Shown in pieces: positions 18,348 through 26,026 of a stretch of 64,000 nt of DNA (positions are counted from its first letter, which is position 1; every line of letters begins with the position of its first letter). The translations under genes and the position numbers were made by a program. The notes beneath the pieces were generated by a model. The model was given only the letters and a program-made list of their open reading frames with translations. It made no database searches and was not told the DNA's origin. This DNA comes from JBAYIE01 sp041665785 (lineage in GTDB: Bacteria; Bacteroidota; Bacteroidia; UKL13-3). Location: positions 1 through 64,000 of the forward strand of contig JBAYIE010000017.1 in assembly GCA_041665785.1 (NCBI GenBank), given 5' to 3'.

Positions 18348-19487
18348 CTATTTGCCACTTAATGGATCCACGCCCGGAATCACCACCTTTGCTTTGATTT
18401 TTAAGGTGGTTATAGGATTTGCAGGATCGTTGGTATAAACGTTTACAGACTTCTCCTGATTGCCCCGCAAACCTTTTGCGTTCAGGGTTACGCGAACCTT
18501 GCCCGACTTTCCTTTCTTTATGGGGTCTTTAGTAAAACTGGTTACGGTACATCCGCAAGAAGGTTCGGCTTCACGGATCAACAACGGCGTTTTGCCTTTA
18601 TTCATCACTTCAAATTCGTAACTCACCACCTCGCCCAGATACACTTCTCCAAACTCATGTACTTTGGATTTCCAGGAAGAAACCGGTGGATTTTTTTTCA
18701 TTTCCTCACTGATCTGACTGAAATCCTGTTGAATATATGCCCTGACTGTAACCAGCTTTTTAGGCAAGGTATCGTCGGTAGTGTAAACAAAGGTCTGATC
18801 TGTTCTTGGTCCGAGATCGCCGGCTTTGGAGGCATCGTAATAATAAACGATGTCGGTAGTATTTTCCGGCATCAGAATCTTCTGATGAATTTTGTATGTA
18901 ATATGTGGTGGAGTAACAATATTGGTGATCAGCATTTCTCGTTTGGAGCTGTTGTAAACCGTAAAAATTACGGAATCCAGTTTGCTTTCAGCAATCGTAT
19001 TCAAATTCAGGTCATAGCGGGTAAACCGCATATTACCCTGTTTTAAGGGGTAAGCCGTGCGTATTTCCATCTTTTCAGTAAAAACCTCTCCTTTTATGAT
19101 CAGGTACACTGTTTCGGGATCGCCATCGGTATGCACACTCAGCGTTTTTGCAAATTCGCCCACACGGTTTAACGGGTCATATTCCGCATCTACAAATGCA
19201 GTTTGTCCTGGTGCAATAGGATCTTTCGACCATTCAGGTACAGTACAACCGCATCCACTTTCCACACTTTTAATGGTGAGTGGTGCTCGGCCAATATTTT
19301 TAAACGTGAAACGGGCCCGCACATTGCCCTGACTTTCTTCAATCAGGCCAAAATCGAAAACCGTATTTTCAAAAAATGGAGTTCCCTTTGGAACCCTGAC
19401 TGCCTTAGCCGGTTTAGTGGTTTGAGCAAATAACGATGCTGATAAAAGGAGACCGACAGGTATAAAAAGCAAGGTGCGTGCGTTCAT
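18348..19487 (-). CDS. Secreted protein with two DUF1573 domains
   Basis: About 379 residues from ATG 19487 (signal peptide MNARTLLFIPVGLLLSASLF ending at AQ). Two immunoglobulin-like DUF1573 repeats are visible, each with the signature Cys-Gly-Cys-Thr: SVESGCGCTVPEW at about residue 75 and EAEPSCGCTVTSF near residue 315, each preceded by FDFG/HEFGEV and followed by G(X)3VxAEYDP or VRVTLNAKG-like strands. A third, degenerate Ig-like segment lies between them. DUF1573 proteins are abundant in Bacteroidota envelopes; their role is unknown. Possibly co-transcribed with the downstream htrA (51 bases). Confidence 0.85.
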   Translation of the reverse strand: MNARTLLFIPVGLLLSASLFAQTTKPAKAVRVPKGTPFFENTVFDFGLIEESQGNVRARFTFKNIGRAPLTIKSVESGCGCTVPEWSKDPIAPGQTAFVDAEYDPLNRVGEFAKTLSVHTDGDPETVYLIIKGEVFTEKMEIRTAYPLKQGNMRFTRYDLNLNTIAESKLDSVIFTVYNSSKREMLITNIVTPPHITYKIHQKILMPENTTDIVYYYDASKAGDLGPRTDQTFVYTTDDTLPKKLVTVRAYIQQDFSQISEEMKKNPPVSSWKSKVHEFGEVYLGEVVSYEFEVMNKGKTPLLIREAEPSCGCTVTSFTKDPIKKGKSGKVRVTLNAKGLRGNQEKSVNVYTNDPANPITTLKIKAKVVIPGVDPLSGK

Positions 19488-19535
19488 ATATATGGATTGA
19501 TGGAAAACAAAGTTAATTGGTTGCAAGCCGATAAT

Positions 19536-20315
19536 TTACAGCAAGGTAAATGTATCAGCATCAGCCAGCAAATTAAACGAAAGACGGTAAGCATTTGTTT
19601 CATCCTTCTCGATGGAAAAAGTTTTCACAAAGGGCTGATTTGCCAGTTGAAATAAAATTTCGCCTTTTGCATTGATCAGAGCCGAATCTCCCGAATGTGC
19701 TACTCCATTCCCATCTTCTCCCACTCTGTTCACTGCTGCTACATACGATTGGTTTTCGATTGCACGTGCTTGTATTAAATTTTTCCAATGCGTATTTCTG
19801 CGTTCAGGCCAGTTGGCTACCAGCAACAATAAATCGTAATTCATTGCAGGTGTTCTTCTCAGCCAGACCGGAAAACGGAGATCATAACAAACTGCCAGCA
19901 AAATGTGATAACCTTTATATTCAATCATCACCTGTTTGCCTCCGGCAGTATAATGTGCATGCTCTTCACCCAATGTAAACAAATGGCGTTTGCGATAAAA
20001 ATCAGCATGCCCGTCGGGATGCATAAATACCAGGGTATTGTAATATTTCCCCTTATCCTGCATCATCATACTTCCTGCCAAAGCCACTTGCTGAGCTTTT
20101 GCTCTTTGCTTCATCCATGCTACGGTGGGTCCATTGAAGTCTTCAGCAAATTGCTCCGGGTGCATACTGAAACCCGTAGTAAACATTTCAGGCAGCACCA
20201 CCAGATCAGTAGGTTCTCCAATTTGTTCAATGGCAGCATCTATCAGGCTGATATTGGCTTCCCTGTCTTCCCAGATCAGCGGAGTTTGTATGAGAGTGAT
20301 GCGTAACAATTTCAA
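19536..20315 (-). CDS. Nitrilase-superfamily omega-amidase (YafV/Nit2-like)
   Basis: Protein of 259 residues, the usual length of the branch that hydrolyses omega-amides such as 2-oxoglutaramate. The catalytic triad Glu43 (LPEMF), Lys109 (YRKRHLF) and Cys143 (AVCYDLRFP) is intact; the tryptophan/asparagine region VANWPERR follows. Its start overlaps the stop of the upstream aminotransferase by ATGA, a sign of coupled expression. The pairing with a glutamine/methionine aminotransferase matches the known transaminase/omega-amidase couple that removes the 2-oxoglutaramate or ketoglutaramate side product. The family is certain; the exact substrate is inferred. Confidence 0.9.
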   Translation of the reverse strand: MKLLRITLIQTPLIWEDREANISLIDAAIEQIGEPTDLVVLPEMFTTGFSMHPEQFAEDFNGPTVAWMKQRAKAQQVALAGSMMMQDKGKYYNTLVFMHPDGHADFYRKRHLFTLGEEHAHYTAGGKQVMIEYKGYHILLAVCYDLRFPVWLRRTPAMNYDLLLLVANWPERRNTHWKNLIQARAIENQSYVAAVNRVGEDGNGVAHSGDSALINAKGEILFQLANQPFVKTFSIEKDETNAYRLSFNLLADADTFTLL

Positions 20316-21490
20316 ACTTTATGTAAAAACTCAGCAGCTTTCTGTAAGGTTTCGTCTTGTTTGGCAAAACAGAAACGCAATACATTATTGTCGTTCTTCT
20401 TGTGATAAAAAACCGATGTGGGTATGCTTGCTACTTTGTGTTCCTTAGTTAAGCGAACGGCAAAATCTGTGTCTTTTTCCTGCGTTATTTTGCCATAATG
20501 CAAAGATTGGAAATAAGAACCGTCGCAAGGCATTATTTTAAATCGCGATCCCTTTAGTAATTTCTGAAACAAATTGCGCTTCTCCTGATAAAAGGCTGAT
20601 AATTCAAGGTATGCCGAAGTGTCTTCCATATAGTCGGCAATGGCATATTGCACCGGGGTATTGGCACTGAAACACATAAACTGATGCACCTTTCTGAATT
20701 CGGCCATGAGGTTTTTAGGCGCAAGTACATAGCCCATTTTCCATCCAGTTGTATGATATGTTTTACCAAACGAAGAAACGATAATACTGCGCTCAGCCAG
20801 GGTTGGATAACGGGCCACACTCTGGTGTTCGATACCATCGAATATGATATGTTCATACACTTCATCGCTCAGAATCACAATTTCCGTATTCTTTACCATC
20901 TTCTCCAAACGCATGATGTCCTGTGCACTCAGGGCGGTGCCCGTCGGATTATGCGGTGTATTGATGATGATCATCCTGGTTTTGTAGTTTACCAGTTTTT
21001 TAAGTTCGTTCCAGTCTACTTTATAATCCGGGTATTTCAACTCGGCAAAAACCGGCCGGCCTCCATTCAGTTCTATGGCCGGTACGTATGAATCGTAACA
21101 AGGTTCTATAACGATCACTTCGTCGCCCTCGTGTACCAAGGCAGAAATGGCTGCATACAAAGCATGTGTTCCTCCAGGAGTAATGGTAATCTCGGTTTCG
21201 GGATCGTATTTGGCCGAGTATAAAGCTTCCGTTTTTGCTGCAATGCGTTCCCGTAATTTCATTACGCCCGGCATCGGTGCATATTGATTCAGCCCTTGCT
21301 TCATATAGTGATAAACCAGATCAATGAGTTTGGGTGAACAGGCAAAATCGGGAAACCCCTGAGCCAGATTGATGGCACCATGTTCGTTGGCCAGCGCTGT
21401 CATCACAGCAAAAATGGTGGTCCCGGTTTTGGGTAGTTTAGACTTCAGGGTTGCTTTATACTCCACACAAATGCAATTTAGAGGAAGCAA
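20312..21490 (-). CDS. PLP-dependent aminotransferase, class I (methionine/kynurenine type)
   Basis: Protein of up to 392 residues. Fold-type I features: NLAQGFPDF near the N-terminus, the PGGTHALYA substrate region, NTPHNPTGT, LSDEVYEH with the PLP-binding Asp, and the Schiff-base lysine Lys243 in SSFGKTYHTTGWKMGY. The GFPDF and KMGYVLAPK segments match the methionine aminotransferase (YbdL)/kynurenine-oxoglutarate transaminase group. The N-terminus is uncertain: family members start close to the LKSKLP segment, and a GTG at 21466 is an alternative. It precedes the omega-amidase with a 4-base overlap. Confidence 0.9.
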   Translation of the reverse strand: MLPLNCICVEYKATLKSKLPKTGTTIFAVMTALANEHGAINLAQGFPDFACSPKLIDLVYHYMKQGLNQYAPMPGVMKLRERIAAKTEALYSAKYDPETEITITPGGTHALYAAISALVHEGDEVIVIEPCYDSYVPAIELNGGRPVFAELKYPDYKVDWNELKKLVNYKTRMIIINTPHNPTGTALSAQDIMRLEKMVKNTEIVILSDEVYEHIIFDGIEHQSVARYPTLAERSIIVSSFGKTYHTTGWKMGYVLAPKNLMAEFRKVHQFMCFSANTPVQYAIADYMEDTSAYLELSAFYQEKRNLFQKLLKGSRFKIMPCDGSYFQSLHYGKITQEKDTDFAVRLTKEHKVASIPTSVFYHKKNDNNVLRFCFAKQDETLQKAAEFLHKV

Positions 21491-21570
21491 TCTAAGCGGA
21501 AAATGCTAAAAAATATCGACGATTTTTTAGTGTAATGGTTAATTGTTATTAGTTGTTGAGTTTGTGGATA

Positions 21571-21628
21571 TTATTGGTTATTGGTTATTGGTTAATCGTT
21601 ATTGGTAGAGGCATGACATGTCATGCCT
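21571..21628. repeat. 7-base tandem repeat followed by a 20-base perfect palindrome
   Basis: Five consecutive 7-base units of TTATTGG (the fourth is TTAATCG) run from 21571 to 21605. Three bases later comes a perfect palindrome with arms AGGCATGACA and TGTCATGCCT at 21609-21628. The palindrome resembles a REP-like or terminator element of unknown role; the 21491-21762 gap holds no gene. Confidence 0.8.
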
Positions 21629-21762
21629 TTTACATCCACACCAATAAACTCTATTGAAAATATTATATTAATCATGGTTCCCGATGTTCCATACAAGGTA
21701 AAATTCAATGCATTTCCGGATGCATTATATCAACTGATAATTTAAATCAGCGATGGTATTCG

Positions 21763-22704
21763 CTATTGCTGTTTGTTCAACAATTCAACCCATAATCTGT
21801 GTTCATAGTCTATTGCATCCAGTTCAATGCGTAACGCTTCGTTTACAGGATCGTAAATCTGTAAATAATGTGTGTGGTCTTCTGCAAAATGAAACGATTT
21901 ATTAATCCGGCCATGAAAATAATGCAGAAAGAACACATCATCCAGGTTTCTGATGGTTTCGGGTAATAAGGGTGAGTGCAAACGCTCTTTCACCAGAAAT
22001 GGTCTTAGTTCATTTAACTCAAGCCAATAAAAGGAAATGGTATCTGTGGTATTTTTATAAACAACCATTGGAGAAATAGCTACTGTATACTTTTCTGCCG
22101 TCAAACGGTCATCGTCTACAAACCAATCTTCCATTGTTTTGAAAGCCACCACCCGAAACTCCCGATCATTCATATCGGCAATTTTTTTAATCCCTTTCAA
22201 AGAATCATCGGTATAAACTCTTACTTTCTGCTTTATGACCAGATCGTTTACAAGAAGAAATAATCTGCTGTCCTCAAACAAAGATGGATTAAATGCAGGT
22301 TCTATTATCCTCCATTTTCTGAAAGCTGCAAGAATCTTTTCAGGGTATATATCCGGATGTTTATAGCACCCAATGGAATCTCTTTCAAATTTGTACCCGG
22401 ATTTGGGATTTTTGGCAATAGCCGGATATAGAATTGTAAATTCAAATGGATTTGAGTAATTCCGTTGAAGCATCAATTTTCCTTTCTCATCCCAAACCGA
22501 CCATATTCCTGTCCGATTATTGTTGTTGAAAAGTCCTTGCGCCTTCTTTTTGCCATTGTTATAAAACGAGGTGTATTTGCCATCCAAACGGCCTTCATTG
22601 GTATGATACTTACATCTGTAATTCTTACTGTTATACCAGTGTTTACCTTTATCGGTAAAGGATAATAAGAGCAAGAAAGTCAGAAGGAATACAAGGTTTT
22701 TCAT
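21763..22704 (-). CDS. Secreted protein: MORN-type repeats joined to a GldN-like domain
   Basis: Protein of 313 residues with a signal peptide (MKNLVFLLTFLLLLSF). Residues about 36-80 (EGRLDGKYTSFYNNGKKKAQ, then GIWSVWDEKGKLM) have the pattern of YwqK/MORN repeats. The remainder resembles the type IX secretion/gliding protein GldN (PorN): EPAF...SRLFLLVND, VVAFKTMEDWFVDDDRL, YTVAISPMVVY, FYWLELNELRPFLV and LDDVFFLHYFHGRI occur in the order I remember from GldN. No other gld genes are nearby, so this is an orphan. The GldN similarity is from memory and should be tested by profile search. Confidence 0.6.
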   Translation of the reverse strand: MKNLVFLLTFLLLLSFTDKGKHWYNSKNYRCKYHTNEGRLDGKYTSFYNNGKKKAQGLFNNNNRTGIWSVWDEKGKLMLQRNYSNPFEFTILYPAIAKNPKSGYKFERDSIGCYKHPDIYPEKILAAFRKWRIIEPAFNPSLFEDSRLFLLVNDLVIKQKVRVYTDDSLKGIKKIADMNDREFRVVAFKTMEDWFVDDDRLTAEKYTVAISPMVVYKNTTDTISFYWLELNELRPFLVKERLHSPLLPETIRNLDDVFFLHYFHGRINKSFHFAEDHTHYLQIYDPVNEALRIELDAIDYEHRLWVELLNKQQ

Positions 22705-22940
22705 ACAAATTGGATAATTAAAGGTAAAAATTATCCGGGAATATTAAACGCAATTTTTAGCTCAATCGAATTGTACATTCACCCTGACTAACCATAGGTA
22801 GCGACTTAAAAAAGTTCTTTTATAATTTACAGGAAAGTAATATGAAACAAAGTCCTGTTATGACCTTAAACCCCTAATTACCTTAAAATCTCAATGGTAT
22901 GAGATAACAGGGAATGAACCGGACTGCTCTTCACATTTAT

Positions 22941-22964
22941 CCACCGTAGCTTTAGCATAGGTGG
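22941..22964. repeat. Hairpin element with GCTTTAGC core
   Basis: Twenty-four bases with outer arms CCACC and GGTGG, a 3x3 internal mismatch and a GCT-TT-AGC core. It lies 26 bases downstream of the tRNA-Arg(CCG) gene and could help end its transcript, but there is no T-run. A related 24-base element lies at 41237-41260. Confidence 0.5.
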
Positions 22965-22990
22965 ACACTCTCACTCTCACACTCATTCTG

Positions 22991-23062
22991 TGGCCTCGTC
23001 AGGAATCGAACCTGAATCAAAAGCTTCGGAAACTTCTATACTATCCGTTGTACTACGAGGCC
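22991..23062 (-). tRNA. tRNA-Arg (anticodon CCG), intact copy
   Basis: Seventy-two bases folding as a complete cloverleaf: acceptor GGCCTCG/CGAGGCC with discriminator A, D-stem GTAC/GTAT, anticodon loop TTCCGAA giving CCG, T-stem TCAGG/CCTGA with loop TTCGATT. CCA is not encoded. No -7 promoter element is seen just upstream; the nearest consensus element lies 440 bases further up, in front of a broken second copy of this tRNA. Confidence 0.95.
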
Positions 23063-23065
23063 AAA

Positions 23066-23095
23066 TTAACCATCTATGCTTTATAGAGTGGTTAA
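23066..23095 (-). other. Hairpin in the leader of tRNA-Arg(CCG)
   Basis: TTAACCA (23066-23072) pairs with TGGTTAA (23089-23095), and CTAT with ATAG inside it. It begins 3 bases before the tRNA 5' end, between the GIY-YIG stop codon and the tRNA. It could stop nuclease transcripts, or mark the boundary of the inserted element. Confidence 0.55.
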
Positions 23096-23114
23096 AGTTG
23101 TGCGAATTTACAAT

Positions 23115-23360
23115 TTAACCATGGGAAAGTAACTTTAAAACAAACTTTTTTCCTGCTGCGGATTTCAAATATTTTTCACGTTTTCTAGCTTGGATACGAG
23201 TATTTGCCTGTTCTTGATAGATTAATATCCAAGGCATATGACCTGATGTAAATTTAGATTTTCCAGAATTGTGTTCCTTCAATCGACGATAAATATCTTC
23301 AGTGAATCCAGTATACCAAATTCCATCTCTTTCACTTTGTATTACATATACGATAAACAT
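23115..23360 (-). CDS. Small GIY-YIG endonuclease (copy A), between two tRNA-Arg copies
   Basis: Protein of 81 residues, a stand-alone GIY-YIG domain. Candidate active-site residues are Tyr5 (VYVI), Tyr16 (WYTG), Arg25/Arg26 and His30 (RRLKEHN) and Glu62 (ARKRE). About half of its residues are identical, without gaps, to copy B at 37185-37424. GIY-YIG domains cut DNA through a single metal ion; many are homing nucleases. The ATG lies 13 bases after the last recognisable base of a disrupted tRNA-Arg and the stop lies 52 bases before an intact one. It has no consensus promoter of its own, so it is probably read from the tRNA promoter at 23506-23513. Confidence 0.88.
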   Translation of the reverse strand: MFIVYVIQSERDGIWYTGFTEDIYRRLKEHNSGKSKFTSGHMPWILIYQEQANTRIQARKREKYLKSAAGKKFVLKLLSHG

Positions 23361-23383
23361 GATTTAAGAATCAGTCAGGAATC

Positions 23384-23410
23384 CCTGCCTGCGTGACTCT
23401 GTCAGGCAGG
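23384..23410. repeat. 27-base palindromic insertion in the T-loop of the tRNA copy
   Basis: Arms CCTGCCTG and CAGGCAGG enclose an 11-base loop. It interrupts the T-loop between GGTTC and GATTCC of the tRNA-Arg(CCG) copy without other loss. Confidence 0.9.
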
Positions 23411-23444
23411 GAACCTGAATCAAAAGCTTCGGAAACTTCTATAC

Positions 23445-23472
23445 CCTGCCCGACTGAAGTCGTTCAGGCGGG
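23445..23472. repeat. 28-base palindromic insertion in the D-loop of the tRNA copy
   Basis: Outer arms CCTGCC and GGCGGG (with one G-T pair), inner stem CGAC/GTCG with a TGAA loop. It is inserted exactly after GGATA of the D-loop, before the 3' strand of the D-stem. The insertion point matches that of the palindromes in the tRNA-Arg(TCT) copies at 37.1-37.7 kb. Confidence 0.9.
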
Positions 23473-23505
23473 TATCCGTTGTACTACGAGGCCAATAAAG
23501 TGCTG

Positions 23506-23513
23506 CAAAAATA
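23506..23513 (-). promoter_or_regulatory. -7 element upstream of the disrupted tRNA-Arg
   Basis: Minus-strand TATTTTTG matches TAnnTTTG and lies 12 bases before the first base of the disrupted tRNA. No -33 TTG is found at the expected spacing. It is the only consensus-like element ahead of the pseudo-tRNA, nuclease and intact tRNA. Confidence 0.6.
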
Positions 23514-23518
23514 GGGCA

Positions 23519-24490
23519 TTAAATGATAAAATGCTGCATCTCTTCCTTCAAATCCAAAAACGGATATTTCTTTGCCAGTGCTTCTGTCTTTTTCAGGTAT
23601 GCATCCATAAATTTCAAGTGAGCCTCCGTTCCGGGATGCAGATGCCTGTGCTCGCTGGCTGTTACAAGATCTTCTACTTCATGTAGGATCAATTTAGTTT
23701 CGGAATCAAAAACCGTTTCCCGAAAGCGGTCGTAGATATATTGTATGGCCTGTGCGCTCGGGTGAACCAGATCAGAATCATAAAAGCGGTAATCGCGCAA
23801 CTCATCAATCAGGATCTCGTAAGCCGGGAAATAATACATTTCCGGATATCGTTGTATCATGTTGTGAACGGCCTGTAACAACACTGCTTTACTGCGGTTG
23901 TTCTCTACCAGGCCGTCTTTGCTGTACCGCACCGGACTAACTGTAAAGATCCATTGCTTTTGTAGCAGAGCAGGAAATTTTGTGAGCAATTGCAAAAAAG
24001 CCTGTACAATTTCATCCACTTCCAATAAGCGTTTTTTAAATGCAGTCGCTGGTATTTTATGGCAATTGGCCACTACCCCTTTATACTCCGGATGCTCGTA
24101 AACCCATGCATTACCAAAGGTGATAATCAGGAATTCTGAATGTTTTAATTGCCCGTGCATCAGCAACCTTTCCGTCCGGATATTTTCAATCAATGTGTTC
24201 CGCGATGTCGCTTTGAATCTGCCATGATGTTCCCACGAATGCCAGAGTCCGTTGTATTCAAATAAGCTGTTGTTGCTGATTTCAGCCTGACTCATGCAAT
24301 CCGAAATACTCTGAAAGATACTGATGGGATTGTATTGAATGCCATTTGGATTTTGAACCAGATTGAATTTATGTCGCTTTAGTTTCAATGCCATATGTTC
24401 TGCAAAACATGAACCCCACAATGCAACCGGGCTTTTAATATGCAACAACTTGGGAGGTGGTGTGATGTCGAAGTCGAGTTTGAATTTCAT
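23519..24490 (-). CDS. GSCFA-domain protein
   Basis: Protein of 323 residues filling the whole GSCFA family length. The defining motif is at the N-terminus (ALWGSCFAEHMALKLKRHKF, Gly26-Ala30), followed by NPNGIQYNPISIF, LIITFGNAWVY and FTVSPVRYSKDG; the C-terminal third has DYRFYDSDLVHPSAQA. These blocks (GxCFA, F-GxAW, SPVR, D-VHPS) resemble the Ser/Gly/Asn/His blocks of SGNH hydrolases, so an esterase-like activity is plausible but unproven. It has no signal peptide. The invaded tRNA-Arg(CCG) locus follows directly downstream. Confidence 0.9.
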   Translation of the reverse strand: MKFKLDFDITPPPKLLHIKSPVALWGSCFAEHMALKLKRHKFNLVQNPNGIQYNPISIFQSISDCMSQAEISNNSLFEYNGLWHSWEHHGRFKATSRNTLIENIRTERLLMHGQLKHSEFLIITFGNAWVYEHPEYKGVVANCHKIPATAFKKRLLEVDEIVQAFLQLLTKFPALLQKQWIFTVSPVRYSKDGLVENNRSKAVLLQAVHNMIQRYPEMYYFPAYEILIDELRDYRFYDSDLVHPSAQAIQYIYDRFRETVFDSETKLILHEVEDLVTASEHRHLHPGTEAHLKFMDAYLKKTEALAKKYPFLDLKEEMQHFII

Positions 24491-24667
24491 GGTGATTATT
24501 CAAAGATAAGGCAAACCGGTTTGCTTCACCGGATGCTTCCCTCCTTCCTATGAATCAGCCATAAAAGTATTTCTGCACATACTTGTTTACAACTTTTTGC
24601 AAACCCTTTTTCGTGCATATCTATATTGATCTTGCAAAGGGGCAGAACCCGGTTAATCTACTACACC

Positions 24668-26026
24668 ATGTCAAAGAAAATTGTGAAAGCGAACACCCAA
24701 TCCCGCGAAAGAAAAATATTTGTACTCGATACCTCGGTTATTTTATACGATCACAATGCCATTCATCATTTTCAGGAGCACGATGTGGTTATACCGATTA
24801 CCGTACTGGAAGAGCTCGATAATTTTAAGAAGGGCAACGATACCATCAATTTTGAGGCGCGTGAATTTATCCGCAACCTCGATAAACTCTCAGGCGAATA
24901 CACGCTGAGCGAATGGATTCCGATCAACGGAAACGGCAGCGGAAAATTTAAAGTAGTGATGAACGAACGCAATGCAAGCATGGATGCCGAAAAAATATTC
25001 GGCGAACGCAAAGCCGATCATCGCATCCTGAATGCAGCGCTGAGTATGCGCGAAGAGGCGCCCGACCGCAAAGTGATCATGGTAACCAAAGACGTTAACC
25101 TGCGCCTCAAGGCCAAATCATTAAACCTGCAGGCCGAAGATTACGAAACCGGCAAGATCAAAAATGTAGATCATTTGCATACCGGGAAGACCATTCTCGA
25201 AAATGTAAAACAATCGGTTATTGATCGCCTGTACAGCGATGGTTTTGTTGCTTACGATTTGTTGTTTGACGAGAAACCATTTGCCAATCATTATTACTTA
25301 TTGCGCAGCGCAAAAGCATCGGTACTGTGCTATTACAATCCTATCAACGAAAGCATCGAGCGCATCGATAAACGCAACGCATACGGTATAAAACCACGCA
25401 ATGCTGAACAAACTTTTGCCATGCATGCGGTACTCAATCCGCATATTCAACTGGTAACCATTCAAGGGGTGGCTGGTACCGGAAAAACCTTGCTGGCGCT
25501 GGCTGCGGCCATGGAACAAAAACAAAACTTCAGGCAAATTTATCTGGCACGTCCCATCATTCCGTTAAGCAATAAGGATATCGGTTTTCTGCCCGGTGAT
25601 ATCAAATCCAAAATCAATCCATACATGGAGCCGCTTTGGGATAACCTGAAACTGATCCAAAATCAATGGAAGGAAACCGATAAAGAATTTCAGAAAATTA
25701 CCGACATGGTTAATCAGGAAAAATTATTGGTTTCTCCGCTGGCGTATATTCGCGGTCGCAGTTTATCGAATATTATTTTCATTGTGGACGAAGCGCAAAA
25801 TCTCACACCGCTGGAGGTAAAGACCATCATCACACGTGCGGGCGAAGGCACAAAGATTGTGTTTACCGGAGATGTGTTTCAGATTGATACGCCTTACCTC
25901 GATTCGCAATCCAACGGACTCTCCTATCTCATCGACCGGATCCGCGACAATCCCCTGCATGCACATATCACGCTCGAAAAAGGTGAACGAAGCGAACTGG
26001 CTAACCTCGCCAATCAGTTGCTCTGA
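24668..26026 (+). CDS. PhoH-family ATPase with N-terminal PIN domain
   Basis: About 452 residues from ATG 24668 (MSKKIVKANTQ). Residues 16-155 form a PIN nuclease domain: FVLDTSV (Asp21), LEELD (Asp51) and the downstream VTKDVNLR (Asp142). Residues about 245-450 are the PhoH P-loop ATPase with Walker A GVAGTGKT (267-274), Walker B IIFIVDEAQN (Asp374-Glu375) and VFTGDVFQID. PIN-PhoH fusions are predicted to be RNA helicases/ribonucleases. It abuts the convergent T9SS cargo gene with no gap. The ORF could start 14 codons earlier but the conserved N-terminus fits 24668. Confidence 0.93.
   Translation: MSKKIVKANTQSRERKIFVLDTSVILYDHNAIHHFQEHDVVIPITVLEELDNFKKGNDTINFEAREFIRNLDKLSGEYTLSEWIPINGNGSGKFKVVMNERNASMDAEKIFGERKADHRILNAALSMREEAPDRKVIMVTKDVNLRLKAKSLNLQAEDYETGKIKNVDHLHTGKTILENVKQSVIDRLYSDGFVAYDLLFDEKPFANHYYLLRSAKASVLCYYNPINESIERIDKRNAYGIKPRNAEQTFAMHAVLNPHIQLVTIQGVAGTGKTLLALAAAMEQKQNFRQIYLARPIIPLSNKDIGFLPGDIKSKINPYMEPLWDNLKLIQNQWKETDKEFQKITDMVNQEKLLVSPLAYIRGRSLSNIIFIVDEAQNLTPLEVKTIITRAGEGTKIVFTGDVFQIDTPYLDSQSNGLSYLIDRIRDNPLHAHITLEKGERSELANLANQLL

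Larger units (their letters stand above)
23374..23493 (-). pseudogene. Disrupted tRNA-Arg(CCG) copy with two palindrome insertions
   Basis: Apart from the inserts, the sequence is identical to the intact tRNA-Arg(CCG) from its first base through the 3' strand of the T-stem (ending CCTGAC). It is split by a 28-base hairpin at the end of the D-loop (23445-23472) and a 27-base hairpin in the T-loop (23384-23410). The 3' strand of the acceptor stem and the discriminator are missing, replaced by the short leader of the GIY-YIG gene. It keeps the promoter at 23506-23513 but cannot form a working tRNA. Confidence 0.92.

Noticed and set aside
21468..21475. TGCATTTG as a promoter for the aminotransferase
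   Set aside because: One mismatch at a key position, and transcription would begin after both candidate start codons.
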